Of a stretch of 64,000 bases of DNA, positions 1-10,179 are shown piece after piece. The stretch covers positions 669,524-733,523 of the forward strand of contig CAUYUJ010003558.1 in assembly GCA_963575745.1 (NCBI GenBank), in the 5' to 3' direction. The notes under the pieces are model-generated. The model saw only the letters and a program-made list of their open reading frames with translations, did no database searches and was not told the origin of the DNA. The translations under genes and the position numbers were made by a program. Numbering within the stretch: position 1 is the stretch's first letter; the number at the start of each line of letters is the position of its first letter. Source of the stretch: Prorocentrum cordatum (Eukaryota > Sar > Dinophyceae > Prorocentrales > Prorocentraceae).

Positions 1-1060
1 GGAGGAAGCGGCGCGCAGCAGACAGCGGACCCGGGATGTCGGATAAAAGCAGCGGAGGCCCACTCCGCCGCCCACCCCCCCGACAGGGTGACCCAAAGAT
101 TTCGGGCGCCTCAGACACCATTGGAGCGATCGCAAGATAATTTACGTCGGGGCGCGCCTCAGGAGATTACGCTACCGAGGGACCCCGCATACTTTGTTTT
201 AGCTCTCGTCTGAACATAGCTGACGTGCAACGTATGCGGATGATGCTGGGTGGCCAAGAAAGCGCCGCGCCTGCTGCGCCGTGCACGACCAGGGCGAAGA
301 GCGCCCGCGCCCCCGGCGCGCCCTCTGTAGCATCGAGGACATGCCACGCATGCCACGCCCTGCGAGCCTGCAGCGCATAACGCCCCCGCCCCCACCGCCC
401 CCCCTTCGCCGTCGAGGAAACGCCACGCCCTGCGAGCCTGCAGCGCAAGGTGGTCGTACTCGTTCATGCCGGAGCGTTTCGCGTAAAGCGCATCGGGCCA
501 CCAATTGTGAAGCTGGCGGCGGTGCGCATTAAATGCGGAAAGTACCGCTCCGCTTGCGAATTTGCGTGGGTTTTCCATGCTGACCCCGCCACCCATCTGA
601 ATCATTGCGTTCTTCATCGCCAAACACGGGCGTGGCAGCGCGTCCATGGCAATTTTGGGCGGCATGACTGCCGCGCGCAAGTTGGCGGTTGCTGCCCGCA
701 AATGGGGCGACAGGCGCGCCCGCGTGAAAGCGCAGGCGCGCCGAGCCGGCGCAAGCCGACGTGTCTGCAATTCTGGATAAGACGCGGGCTCTCGCCCGCG
801 CAGACCTCTGGTGTCGAGGAACTGCCGCGCCCGCCACGCTTTACGAGCCTGCAACGGATAGCGCCCCCACCCCCAGCACACCCGCTTCCGATGTCGAGAA
901 ACTGCCGCGCCTGCCGCGCTTTGCGAACCCGAAACGGATAGCGACCCCACCCGCAGCCCCCTCCCCTGCGGCGTCGAGAAACTGCCGCGCTGCTCGCCCC
1001 CGCGCGGCGTCGAGAAAACTGCCGCGCCCGCCGCGCTTTGCGAGCCCGGAACAGACGGCG
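1..1060. repeat. Diverged scattered copies of the 79-bp satellite family
   Basis: From about 320 onward the sequence contains degenerate versions of the motif that forms the array at 1.66-3.64 kb: a GTCGAGGAA or GTCGAGAAA block, then TGCCACGCC or TGCCGCGCC, then TTTGCGAGCC and a CCCACCCCCAGC-like stretch. Copies are recognisable near 340, 415, 815, 895, 980 and 1,015 but spacing is irregular. The first 320 bases show nothing I can assign. No coding signal was found; open frames here have no recognisable domain. Confidence 0.55.
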
Positions 1061-1189
1061 CCCCGAAAAGGAGAAAACTTACTCTATATGACCTGTTCAT
1101 GTTTATTATTGTTCTCTTCTTGGTGCCCCAATCCTTTTATGATTAATTGTCCTCTTCCCTTCTAGGTTTGCTAATTTTCTTGTTTGGGC

Positions 1190-1350
1190 CGACCCCCAGG
1201 AGCGAGAAGGCGCAACATAAAGAATCCTTGTGTAATCCGACATGAAAGAGATCCTCCGGAAATCCGCAACACGAAGAATGCTCGTGTACAGGTTCTCACG
1301 AGGAATCCTTTTGTATTCTGCCACACAAGGAACCCTTTGCAATCCGCCAC
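1190..1350. repeat. Short diverged tandem repeat, about 45 bp
   Basis: Phrases built on AATCCGCAACACGAAGAAT and AATCCTTNTGTA recur three to four times in an AT-richer stretch. Bases 1,060-1,190 and 1,350-1,660 show nothing recognisable. Confidence 0.35.
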
Positions 1351-1664
1351 AATGGACCTCGGGATGCCCCCCCCCGCAGGTGCCGACGGAAAAAAATGTT
1401 TAAAAATAGATTACCGAGAAGCCCCACATACTTGAATATGTCTGGTGTGATGATAATTAACGTGAAACTCGCGAGAATAATGCAGGCGGCCGTTGCTTCG
1501 CCGATGCCGCTTGTGGCACCGGTCAAGCAGTGGGAGCCTGAGTACCCTGAGGGGGCCCAGGAAGGGCAAACACCTAGGCGTTACTGGCTAATCGCCACTT
1601 TGACCCCACCAAATGGCTGGGTGGGCCTTCTACGTCGCGCAACGAGTCGATGCTGCGCTCAGAG

Positions 1665-3645
1665 ACCACCCCCTGGATGTGCCGCGCCTGCCAGGCCTTG
1701 CGAGCCCGAAGCGGATAGGGACACCACCACCAGCGCACCCCCTGTGGTGCCGCGTAGTGCCACGCCTGCAACGCTTTGCGAACCCGAAACGAATAGCGCT
1801 CCCACCCCCAGCTCACCCCCCGCGGTGTCGAGAATGGTCCACGCCTGCCACGCCTTGCGGTCCCGAAACGGATAGCGCCCCCGCCCGCAGCGCACCCCCG
1901 GCGGTGTCGACGATGTGCCACGCCTGCCACGCCTTGCGGACACGAAACGGATGGCGTTCCCACCGAAAGCGCACCCCCCGTGGTGTCGGGGAAGTGCCAC
2001 GCCTGCCACGCTTTGCGAACCCGATGCGGATAGCGCCCCCACCCACAGCGCAACCCCTCTGGCGTCGACGAAGTGCCAAGCTTGCCACGCTTTGCGAGCT
2101 CGAAACGGATAGCGTTCCCGCCCGCAGCGCACCCCCGGCGGCGTCGACGATGTGCCACGCCTGCCACGCCTTGCAAGACCGAAGCGGATAGCGCTCCCAC
2201 CCCGGGCGCACCCCCCCACTGGTGTCGAGGAAATGCCACGCCTGCAACGCGTTGCGAGCTCGAAACGGATAGCGTTTCCACCCCCATCGCATCCTCTGTG
2301 GTGTCGAGGAAGTGCCACGCCTGCCACGCTGTGCGAACCCGAAACGGATAACGCTCCCACCCCAAGCTCACCGCCCATGGCGTCCAGGATGTGCCGCGCC
2401 TGCCACGCCGTGCGAGCGCGAAACGGACAGCGTTCCCACCCACAGCGCGCCCCGTGGTGCCGAGGATGTGTCACGCCTGACACGCTATGCGAGCCCGAAA
2501 CGGACGGCGCCCCCACCCCCAGCACGCCCCCTGTTGTGTCGAGGAAGCGCCACGCCTGCCACGCTTTGCGAGCCCGAAACGGACATCGCTTCCACCCGCA
2601 GCGCACCCCCAGTGGTGTCGAGGAAATGCCACGCTTGTCACGCTTTGCAAGCACGAAACGGATAGCCCCCACAAGCCCACCGCATCCTCTGCGGTGTCGA
2701 AGATGCGCCACGCCTGCCACGCTTTGCGAACCCGAAACGGACAGCGATCCCACCCACAGCGCACCCCCTCTGGTGTCGAGGATGTGCCACGCTCGCCACG
2801 CCTTGCGAGACGGAAACGGATAGCGCTCCCACCGCCAGCGCGCCCCTCTTTACAACGGCGACGAAATGCCAAGCTTGCCACGCGGTGCGAGCCCGAAACA
2901 GAATGCGCTCCCACCCCCAGCGCATTCCCTGTGGCGTCGAGGATGTGCCACGCCTGCCACGCCGTGCGAGCCCGAAACGGACAGCGCTCCCACCCACAGA
3001 GCGCCCCCTTATGGCGTCGAATATGCGCCACGCCTGACACGCCTTGCGAGCCCGAAACGGACATCGCTTCCACCCGCAGCGCACCCCCAGTGGTGTCGAG
3101 GAAATGCCACGCTTGTCACGCTTTGCAAGCACGAAACGGATAGCCCCCACAAACCCACCGCATCCTCTGCGGTGTCGAAGATGCGCCACGCCTGCCACGC
3201 TTTGCGAACCCGAAACGGACAGCGATCCCACCCACAGCGCACCCCCTCTGGTGTCGAGGATGTGCCACGCTCGCCACGCCTTGCGAGACGGAAACGGATA
3301 GCGCTCCCACCGCCAGCGCGCCCCTTTTTACAACGGCGACGAAGTGCCAAGCTTGCCACGCGGTGCGAGCCCGAAACAGAATGCGCTCCCACCCCCAGCG
3401 CATTCCCTGTGGCGTCGAGGATGTGCCACGCCTGCCACGCCGTGCGAGCCCGAAACGGACAGCGCTCCCACCCACAGAGCGCCCCCTTATGGCGTCGAAT
3501 ATGCGCCACGCCTGACACGCCTTGCGAGCTCGAAACGGAAAGCGTTCCCACCCACAGCGCACCCCCTGCGGTGTCGAGGAAGTGCCGCGCCTGCCACGCT
3601 CTGCGAGCCCGGAGCGGATAGGGTGACCACCCCCATCGCACCCCC
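1665..3645. repeat. 79-bp tandem satellite array, about 25 units
   Basis: The unit is GTGTCGAGGAAGTGCCACGC, CTGCCACGCTTTGCGAACCC, then GAAACGGATAGCG and a C-rich CCCACCCMCAGCGCACCCCC tract. The TGCCACGCCTGCC phrase starts near 1,917, 1,996, 2,075, 2,154 and 2,236, giving 79-82 bp spacing. Units differ by 10-25 percent, except in the higher-order duplication at 2,566-3,521. Because the unit is poor in stops, long frames exist in several phases on both strands, which argues against coding. Confidence 0.9.
2566..3521. repeat. 478-bp higher-order duplication inside the 79-bp satellite
   Basis: GGACATCGCTTCCACCCGC occurs at 2,581 and 3,059, and ATGGCGTCGAATATGCGCC at 3,011 and 3,489, both at an offset of 478 bp, about six units. 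The two blocks are nearly identical while neighbouring single units are diverged, so this is a recent segmental duplication within the array. Confidence 0.85.
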
Positions 3646-4145
3646 CTGTGGTGCTCATGTGTTGTGGTGTACGTGTCATGTGTATGATGCGTGTGCGGCT
3701 GTATGTGCGCCTGGTGCACGTCATGTGAATGATGCGTGCGGGGCTGTATTTTGACGTGGGTGCATGATGCAACGACTGAGCACGCCAAGCGTCCACTAGC
3801 TTCGTATGGTGCGTTTGTGTGGGCGCGAGTGTGTGCATGTGTGCGGCTGTATGTAGACGCGCGGGTGAGGAGAGGAAGACGAGGAGGGGAAGAGGGAGGT
3901 GGGAGGAAACAACACGTATTAGGTGCCAGGCTGGAAGTGGACGTGTGCCTTGCGCGGGTGCCCAATCTGTTGTGCATACGTATTGGGTGTATGATACAGT
4001 GAACACGCCAGGCGTGCACTGGCGTTGTGTGGTGTGTGTATGCGGGTGTGTGCATGCGCAGGGCTGTATGTACACGAACGTCTCATGTACATGCCGTGCA
4101 TGTGTTCGTGTTGCGCGAGGGTAAGGGAAGGAGGAGGGGAGGTGA
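3645..4145. repeat. TG-rich low-complexity DNA
   Basis: GTGTATG, TGTGCGGCTGTATGT and GTGCATG motifs recur, with an imperfect ~300-bp internal repetition: a GCGGCTGTATGT phrase near 3,692 and 3,842, and a GTGTATGATGC or GTGTATGATAC phrase near 3,680 and 3,988. No gene is recognisable. 4,145-4,260 shows nothing assignable. Confidence 0.6.
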
Positions 4146-4267
4146 GTGAGGCGCGGTTGCGACGCGGCAAAGAAAAAACACCAGAACCCCACGAAACATG
4201 TGGGAAACCCCATCGGCCCCAAGGGACAAGTTTCCGGCACCGGGGTGGCCTCAAACCAAGGCTGGGC

Positions 4268-4560
4268 TGCAATGCGCGCGGAACGAAAAGCAAATTAGGC
4301 AATTGTGAATACCATCTTCGCCCGCGCTGCCTATGTGGCCACGGCTTCCCGCCGGAGCCCAACATGCTCAGGAACACGTTCGTGGCCGTCTTCGCGGGCG
4401 CCGACGACGACAAGGACGGCGTCCCTCTGACCGAGGAGCAGAAGCAGGAGAGGGCTTTGAGAGCCATGAGGGAGGAGGTGGCGTTGCACGTCGACAAGGC
4501 GGAATACGACGCCCAGGCGCGGTTGTTGAAGCAGCACAACTATGGGACCACGATCGTCGT
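4268..4560 (+). CDS. Possible exon of an unidentified protein
   Basis: The frame containing MLRNTFVAVFAGADDD (ATG at 4,363) runs to about 4,557 and encodes a charged, helix-rich segment including LTEEQKQERALRAMREE and KAEYDAQARLLKQH. Nearly every third codon position is G or C, and amino-acid composition is balanced, unlike the repeat-derived frames around it. An acceptor-like TTAG lies at 4,293-4,296 and a donor-like GTGAGG at 4,559-4,564. The frame is open upstream, so the true 5' limit is not fixed and the ATG may be internal. I do not recognise the family; the EF-hand-like acidic run DDDKDG is too short to call. The 89-bp minisatellite starts exactly at the putative donor. It could equally be a pseudo-exon fragment. 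Confidence 0.4.
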
Positions 4561-5470
4561 GAGGGGTGTGCCGCAATGGCCTGGGGCCGCCATGCGAACC
4601 CTGCCACTGGCGCCTTCGGTGGAGCTCCCTATGTGGGGCTACGATCCTCGTGAGAGGTGTGCCGAAATGGCCCGAGGCCGCCATGCGAACCTTGCCGCTG
4701 GCGCCTTCGGTGGAGCTCCAAAGGCGCCACGATCCTCGTGAGGGGTGTGCCGACATGGCCCGAGGCCGCCATGCGAACCCTGCCACTGGGGGCCTTCGCT
4801 AGAGCTCCTGTGGGGCCACGATCTTTGTGAGGGGTGTGCCGCAATGGCCCGAGGCCGCCATGCGAACCTTGCCACTGGCGCCTTCCATGGAGCTCCTATG
4901 GGGCCACGATCCTCGTGAGGGATGTGCCGAAATGGCCCGAGGCCGCCATGCGAACCCTGCCACTGGGGGCCTTCGGTGGAGCTCCTGTGGGGCCACGGTC
5001 CTCGTGAGGGGTGTGCCGAAATGGCCCGAGGCCGCCATGCGAACCCTGCCACTGGCGCCTTCGGTGAAGCTCCCTATGTGGGGCCACGATCCTCGTGAGA
5101 GGTGTGCCGAAATGGCCCGAGGCCGCCATGCGAACCTTGCCGCTGGCGCCTTCGGTGGAGCTCCCCATGGGGCCACGACCCTCATGAGAGGTGTGCCGAA
5201 ATGGCCCGATGCAGCCATGCGAACCCTGCGACTGGGACCTTCGGTGGAGCTCCCTATGGGGCCACGATCCTCGTGAGGGATGTGCCGACATGGCCCGAGG
5301 CCGCCATGCGAACCCTGCCACTGGAGCCTTCGGTGGAACTCCCTAGAAGGGGCCACGGTCCTCGTGAGGGGTGCGCCGAAATGGCCTAAGGCCGCCATGG
5401 GAACCCTGCCACTGGGGCCTTCGATGGAGCTTCCTATGGGGCCACGAATCGCTGTACTGGGTGGGTGAAA
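4545..5470. repeat. 89-bp minisatellite, 10 copies
   Basis: ATGCGAACC or a close variant occurs at 4,592, 4,683, 4,771, 4,860, 4,948, 5,037, 5,128, 5,217, 5,306 and 5,397, a spacing of 88-91 bp. Each unit reads CCACGATCCTCGTGAGGGGT, GTGCCGAAATGGCCCGAGGC, CGCCATGCGAACCCTGCCAC, then TGG, CCTTCGGTGGAGCTCC and a TATGGGG linker. The period is not a multiple of three, which argues against a coding repeat. Two reverse-complement relatives of the last unit lie at 52,115-52,365. Confidence 0.9.
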
Positions 5471-5478
5471 CGCAGGGA

Positions 5479-5566
5479 GGAGGGAGGAGGAGAGGAGGAG
5501 GAGGAGGAGGAGGAGGAGGAGGAGGAGGAGGAGGTGGAGGAGGAGGAGGAGGAGGAGGAGAGGGAC
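5479..5566 (+). repeat. (AGG)n microsatellite
   Basis: Nearly pure GGAGGA triplets with a few GGT or GAG interruptions, directly downstream of the 89-bp minisatellite. Confidence 0.9.
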
Positions 5567-6420
5567 GTGGGGCACCGTCTCTTCAAAACGAAGACCCAAC
5601 ACCACAAGATGGTTGGGAAAAACACGGAAACAATGTTTTGCGCGCCGTGGGTCTCTGGAAACCCGCTTCGGGGCCCAGGGCGACGTCGGACTACAAACGA
5701 CGAGCGCGGGACGGAGGGAGACCAAGTGGGAGGAGGGAGAGGGGAGGGGGGCAGGGAAGGGGGAGCGGGGGGGGGGAATGGGGGGAGGGAAGGAAGGGAC
5801 AGCCTGGCACGAGCTGGGTAAGAGGAGGCACGGGCCGGGAGCGTCCCTGGACAGCCTGACGATGACTGCGGCCAAGGCTTTAGCGCGAGGGGGAGAGGAG
5901 CCATTGTGGGGACCACGCCTGAGCTCGGTGCCGACCCCGCCTGGCCTGGGGCTTGGTGCTTGGTGCTTGGTGCTCGGGGGTTGGGGTTTGGGGGTTGGGG
6001 TTTTGGTGTTTGGTGTGTGGTGTTTGGGGTTTGATCAAGCCAAAAATGTACTCAGAGGCTGGATCTCGAATCGACGAGACAGTACCCTACGGAATGATCC
6101 TGATTCTGCGCTCAGGCAGGAGGCACGTGCGCCGAGAAGATCTGCCCCGACAGAATTGTATGTGTTCGACCATGGGCCCCTTGATAGCCATCGCTCCTGG
6201 GCCGTTTTCGGCGGTCTTCGGGTTGTTTCCGGCGGTTTACTGACGGTCTTCTGCGGTGTCTGGCGGCCTTTGGCGGTCCCAGCGGTCACGGTTGCTGGAT
6301 GGCTGCGTTCAACAAGAGTGTTCACGATCCAACATCCAACAATTGCCCGTGGATGCACGGTGGTGGTGCTATGTACCTTTCATCGTTCGATGTTCTTTTC
6401 CAGCGCTTTTCCAGCGCGAC
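5567..6420. other. Unassigned sequence with a G/T-rich core
   Basis: Contains purine-rich runs at 5,700-5,800 and a G/T-rich block at 5,945-6,030 (CTTGGTG repeats, then G4-T2, G4-T3, G5-T2, G4-T4 runs). 6,200-6,300 has a GGCGGTCTTCGG-type repetition. No gene or RNA is recognisable on either strand. Confidence 0.4.
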
Positions 6421-6427
6421 ATGTTGG

Positions 6428-6478
6428 AGAGGGGGGAAGGGAAGGGAAGGGAAGGGAAGGGAAGGGAAGGGAAGGGAA
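6428..6478 (+). repeat. (GGGAA)n microsatellite
   Basis: About nine GAAGG pentamers in tandem. Confidence 0.9.
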
Positions 6479-6904
6479 CACGCGATTCATGCCTCCAACT
6501 TGCAGCTGCCGAGCGCACGAAACTTCCCGCAACCTGCCAAGCCCAACGCAACATCCCCAGACTCGGGCGGCGAAGCAACTGCATGCGTCACGGACTATGT
6601 ACACGTTTCGATGTCCCTTGGGACGAACGAAACATGCAGGAAACAAAGCCTCGGGACGTACATCTTGGCAATTGGCAGTATCAAGTGAACAACAGGTTTA
6701 CCAAAAACGGGTGAACATTTGAAAGAGCGCGCTGTATCTTCTGATGGCTGCACGGGGCACCTACTGCGCGCTCCTAAGACATGAATGAGTCGGCAACGGA
6801 GGAACATGCAATGCTGGCGGAAGATGTCACTCCGCCGGGCCTCCCAGGGGACCACGAAAATGCAGAAAGTTGCGCAGCTGGCAGCTGCCAACTTCCAGGA
6901 AGGT

Positions 6905-7085
6905 GGGGTCTAGTCTCGAACTGGGTGGTCCCGCACTCCGCTGGACCTTCCACACGCTCACGAAAGTGGCGACACTGCGCGGTTGGCAGCACCCAGTGGA
7001 GCGAGGTCTCGTTTCGGATCCCCGTGTGGCCGCACTCCGCTGGCCCTCAAGGGAGCTCGCGAAAGTGGCGACTATTGGGTAACCG
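6905..7085. repeat. Two-copy ~94-bp tandem repeat
   Basis: GTCTCGAACTGGGTGG through GAAAGTGGCGACACTG (6,912-6,979) is echoed by GTCTCGTTTCGGATCC through GAAAGTGGCGACTATTGG (7,006-7,078); both carry CCGCACTCCGCTGG. 7,090-8,050 shows nothing assignable. Confidence 0.5.
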
Positions 7086-8054
7086 GTAGCAGGAGGCGAG
7101 GTAGGAGGCAGGCAGGAAGGAGACTTGAGAGAGCAGGTGGGAGGAGAAGAGGAACAAGCAGCAGCACTTCATGTAAAACTAAAGCACAATACAGCAGGGT
7201 TGAGGGGGAGTCTCAAAAAGCACACGGCCTTTCCTCGGAGTGTGATATCCTGAGACGACGCGAGCGTGGGGATGACAGGATGTAGCCTACAACCAACAGG
7301 GAAATGGAGTGGAAACATGCTGAACATAGGTGTGAACATAGACTCGCACCCCACCCACCCACTCACCCGCAGGCTGAGGGGGGACTTTCGAGTTGACGTG
7401 GCGTGCTTGAGGAATGCCTCCGGGGTTCCAGGCGGTCTGTCGGAGGGGGGCGAGGAACGCGGAACGGGAGGGGAAGGAGGACGAGGAGAAGCAGGAACAC
7501 TATCGGGGATGGACAGACCCCCCTTTAGTAAAACGTGGTTTAGTGAAAACGACCTGAGGCCCAAACCTGGCGGGCGCAAGCCTGGAAAATAACGGCCACG
7601 GCGCCCTCTCGAGAACCGAAAACGGACAATTCACTAATCGACGTGTCACTGTTGGGGGTTCTGTCCACCCCCGAACTACAGGATGCTATGAACGGAAGTT
7701 CGGAGGCAGGTGTCCTGTAGAAGAGCAAGTACGAGCGACTGGTGGCTCTGAGGGTATCCGGGAGCCGAGGGGGGGCCAAGCGCGAGGACCAGCAGGCCCG
7801 GCCCGGGGGGGCCGCCCGCGCGGCACCGCGCCCCGCAGAACCCGCGGCGCTGCGCTTCGCAGAAGTCATGGCTACCCGCGCGCCGCTGCCCAGCGGCGAG
7901 CCGCGGAAGGGGAGAAGGCTGAACAAGGTCGTGGCAGAACGAGCGAGGCGAGAAGGATGCCCCGACACGATGGGCTCGAATGCGGCCCAGGAAGTCCGCA
8001 ACATCCAGCGGCCCTCGCTTCTGGAGACCGTGCGGAACAGCACGAGATCTCGGC

Positions 8055-8152
8055 TGACCTGAAATCTACAAGGAGGTATTATTATCATGACTTCTTGTCC
8101 CTCTGATATGAAATCTATAAGAAGGCATGATTAGCATGACTTCTTGTCCCTC
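8055..8152. repeat. 49-bp tandem duplication
   Basis: Two adjacent copies of a unit beginning TGAAATCTAYAAGRAGG and ending CATGACTTCTTGTCCCTCT (8,055-8,103 and 8,104-8,152) with about 10 percent difference. 8,153-9,260 holds no recognisable gene; a GGCGGC/CAGCAG-rich patch sits near 8,715-8,760. Confidence 0.8.
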
Positions 8153-9261
8153 TGATTCGGAATGGAAGAACCGGGTCTCGAGGGAAACGGGTCCTAGACC
8201 CCGGGGCCTTCCCCCAGCTCTTCAGCTTGAGTCGTTTCTCGCAATCCAGGGAGGGCCCTCGGAGCCCGAAGACAACGAAAATCCGCAGGCCCTAGGATCT
8301 GACGTCGCAGAGAAACGGCAGCATCGCGAGAAATCACGACTCGAGCCCGAGACCCCATCTTCCTGCTGCATTCTTCGGACCCGATCTATATGTGATGGTC
8401 CCGGGCCCAGAATACGGCGAAAACGCCCGGAGTTGAAAAATTCAGCGCCCAGATCTAAGGGGACCCTTTTCCCTCAGGACACCTTGGCCTTACTGAACAT
8501 CACTCAACCGATCCCTATCACTGGCGTGGCCTAGGCCCCACTGGCGAATTTGCCCCCCCAAGATGGGGACGTGGACTATTCACCTCGGGTTTCGAAGGGC
8601 TTATCCCCAACGGTGTTGGATAGTGGGCCGAAATAGCAGGGCCCGGTGGGGACGAGCATAGCCTCAACGATACTGACTTCTGGCGGCCCTCGGACTGAGG
8701 GCGCAAGCGACGGGCGGCGGCGGCGGCAGCAGCAGCAGGCGGCAGCAACCAAGCAGGCGGGCGACGTGTGCCGCGGCAGGCGACGAGTGCTCGTGCGTGG
8801 GCGCGCGCGCCTGCTCGGCGGCGCAGGGGCGCTTGGCCGCCGCCTCGCGGGACGCAGAAAGACACAATACTAAGACTATGCGCTCCCCCTGGAGGCGCAC
8901 GTCCGAGCCGAACATGGTAGAGCAGACGTCTTACAACATATCGGCACCCAGGCAGTATGGCCAGACAACGCCCGCCACCGAGTATACACGAAGACATTTC
9001 CCACCGCGCGCGCGTCCCCTGGGGGGGCGACGCGCACATAGTAGAAGTACGTTCGTGTGGTGCCGGCCACGGGGGGAATCGGCAAGCCCGAGAGATCCCA
9101 GGCTCCGACAAAACTTGGAGCGACCGTTTCTGGTGTTGTTGGTGCTCGTTTGTTGGACCCCCTTGAGGCGCCCTGGCGCTCTCGCCTCGGCAGCAGCTGC
9201 ATTGTCTTAGAAAAAACAAGCTCGCGCTCGAGAGTTCCTGGGGTGCGCCGAAACCGGCCCC

Positions 9262-9415
9262 CCAACAGCAACAACAACAATTCTAAGACTGTTCGCTCTT
9301 ATCTGCTCGAAGGTGCGTTAACGCGTATTTCCCAAACCCTCGATACCCACCCTCTTCGTCTTCGATCGTACCCCTTTGGGGAGCATACCTTTCTTCCCTG
9401 CAGGCAGGGCCCCGG
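9262..9415 (-). mobile_element. SINE-like repeat, copy A
   Basis: Read on the - strand the element ends in a TTG-rich tail, the complement of CAACAACAACAATTC at 9,269-9,283. On the + strand the body includes TAAGACTGTTCGCTCTTAT, then CCCTCGATACCCACCC, TTCGTCTTCGATCGTACCCC and TTTCTTCCCTGCAGGC. Copies at 12,937-13,085 (same orientation) and 14,112-14,345 (opposite orientation) share this order. A short body plus a simple trinucleotide tail suggests a SINE. I could not convincingly place RNA polymerase III A and B boxes. Confidence 0.5.
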
Positions 9416-9539
9416 CAAGCGGCGGGACAACCGCGGACCGTCGGCCTGGCCACCGGCAGCGCTGCAACCCGACCTCAAGAGGGATAGACAGGGGACCGAT
9501 CACGACGACGACGTCGACGACGAGCGAAAGCGAGAGCGA

Positions 9540-9830
9540 GAGAGAGGACGACAGCAGGGCCACGAAGGGCACGAAGTAGGCCACGAAGGGCGACAACGGG
9601 GACACGAAGGGAATGCGTATGGGGCCATGAAGAGCACGAACGAGCGGGGGCCACGAAAGGCAGATAATACGGGGCCACAGAAGGCAACGACGGGGCCACT
9701 GAGGGTAGCAACTGGGCCATGTAGGACAGCGAGAGGGCCACAAAGAGCGACAACGGGGCCACGAAAGGCATGCACATGGGGCCACGACGGGTGCAAACGA
9801 GCGGGGGCCAGAAAGGGCATACGTCGGAGG
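9540..9830 (+). repeat. 21-bp minisatellite, array 1
   Basis: Diverged units of the GGCCACGAAGGGC type (GGGGCCACGAAAGGC, GGCCACAAAGAGC and similar) at roughly 21-24-bp spacing. Same family as the more regular array at 11,880-12,475. The two arrays flank the GAT-rich block. Confidence 0.8.
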
Positions 9831-9959
9831 TGAGGGGGTGAGATCGAAGTGGAACGGAGAGCCCCCCTACCGGGAAATCGGTTTCGGTTTCGTGTTCGTG
9901 CGTGCCGCGCGTGCGTGCGAGGCGAAGCTGCGTGGGCGGGCGAGAAGAAAGTCTCCTCC

Positions 9960-10103
9960 GGCTGAGGCGCGGCCGGACCAAATAATTCCTTTCCGGGGGC
10001 TGGTGGCCCGCGGTGTCCCGCCGGTGTCCCTGGCTGAGGCGCGGCCTGACCAAATGATTCCTTTCTGGGGGCCGGCGGCCCGCGGTGTCCCGCCGGTGTC
10101 CCG
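9960..10103. repeat. 72-bp tandem duplication
   Basis: GGCTGAGGCGCGGCC starts at 9,960 and a close match at 10,032. Each unit ends in GCGGTGTCCCGCCGGTGTCCC. The terminal GGTGTCCC phrase reappears as punctuation throughout the following GAT array (GGTGTCCCGATGATG), suggesting the array grew out of this unit. Confidence 0.75.
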
Positions 10104-10112
10104 TCGGTGTCC

Positions 10113-10113
10113 C

Positions 10114-10179
<66 letters not shown>

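Noticed and set aside
1659-4055. Long open frames on both strands across the 79-bp satellite
   Set aside because: They follow the repeat, exist in several phases at once, encode only repeat-derived sequence, and have no domain; the unit is simply poor in stop codons.
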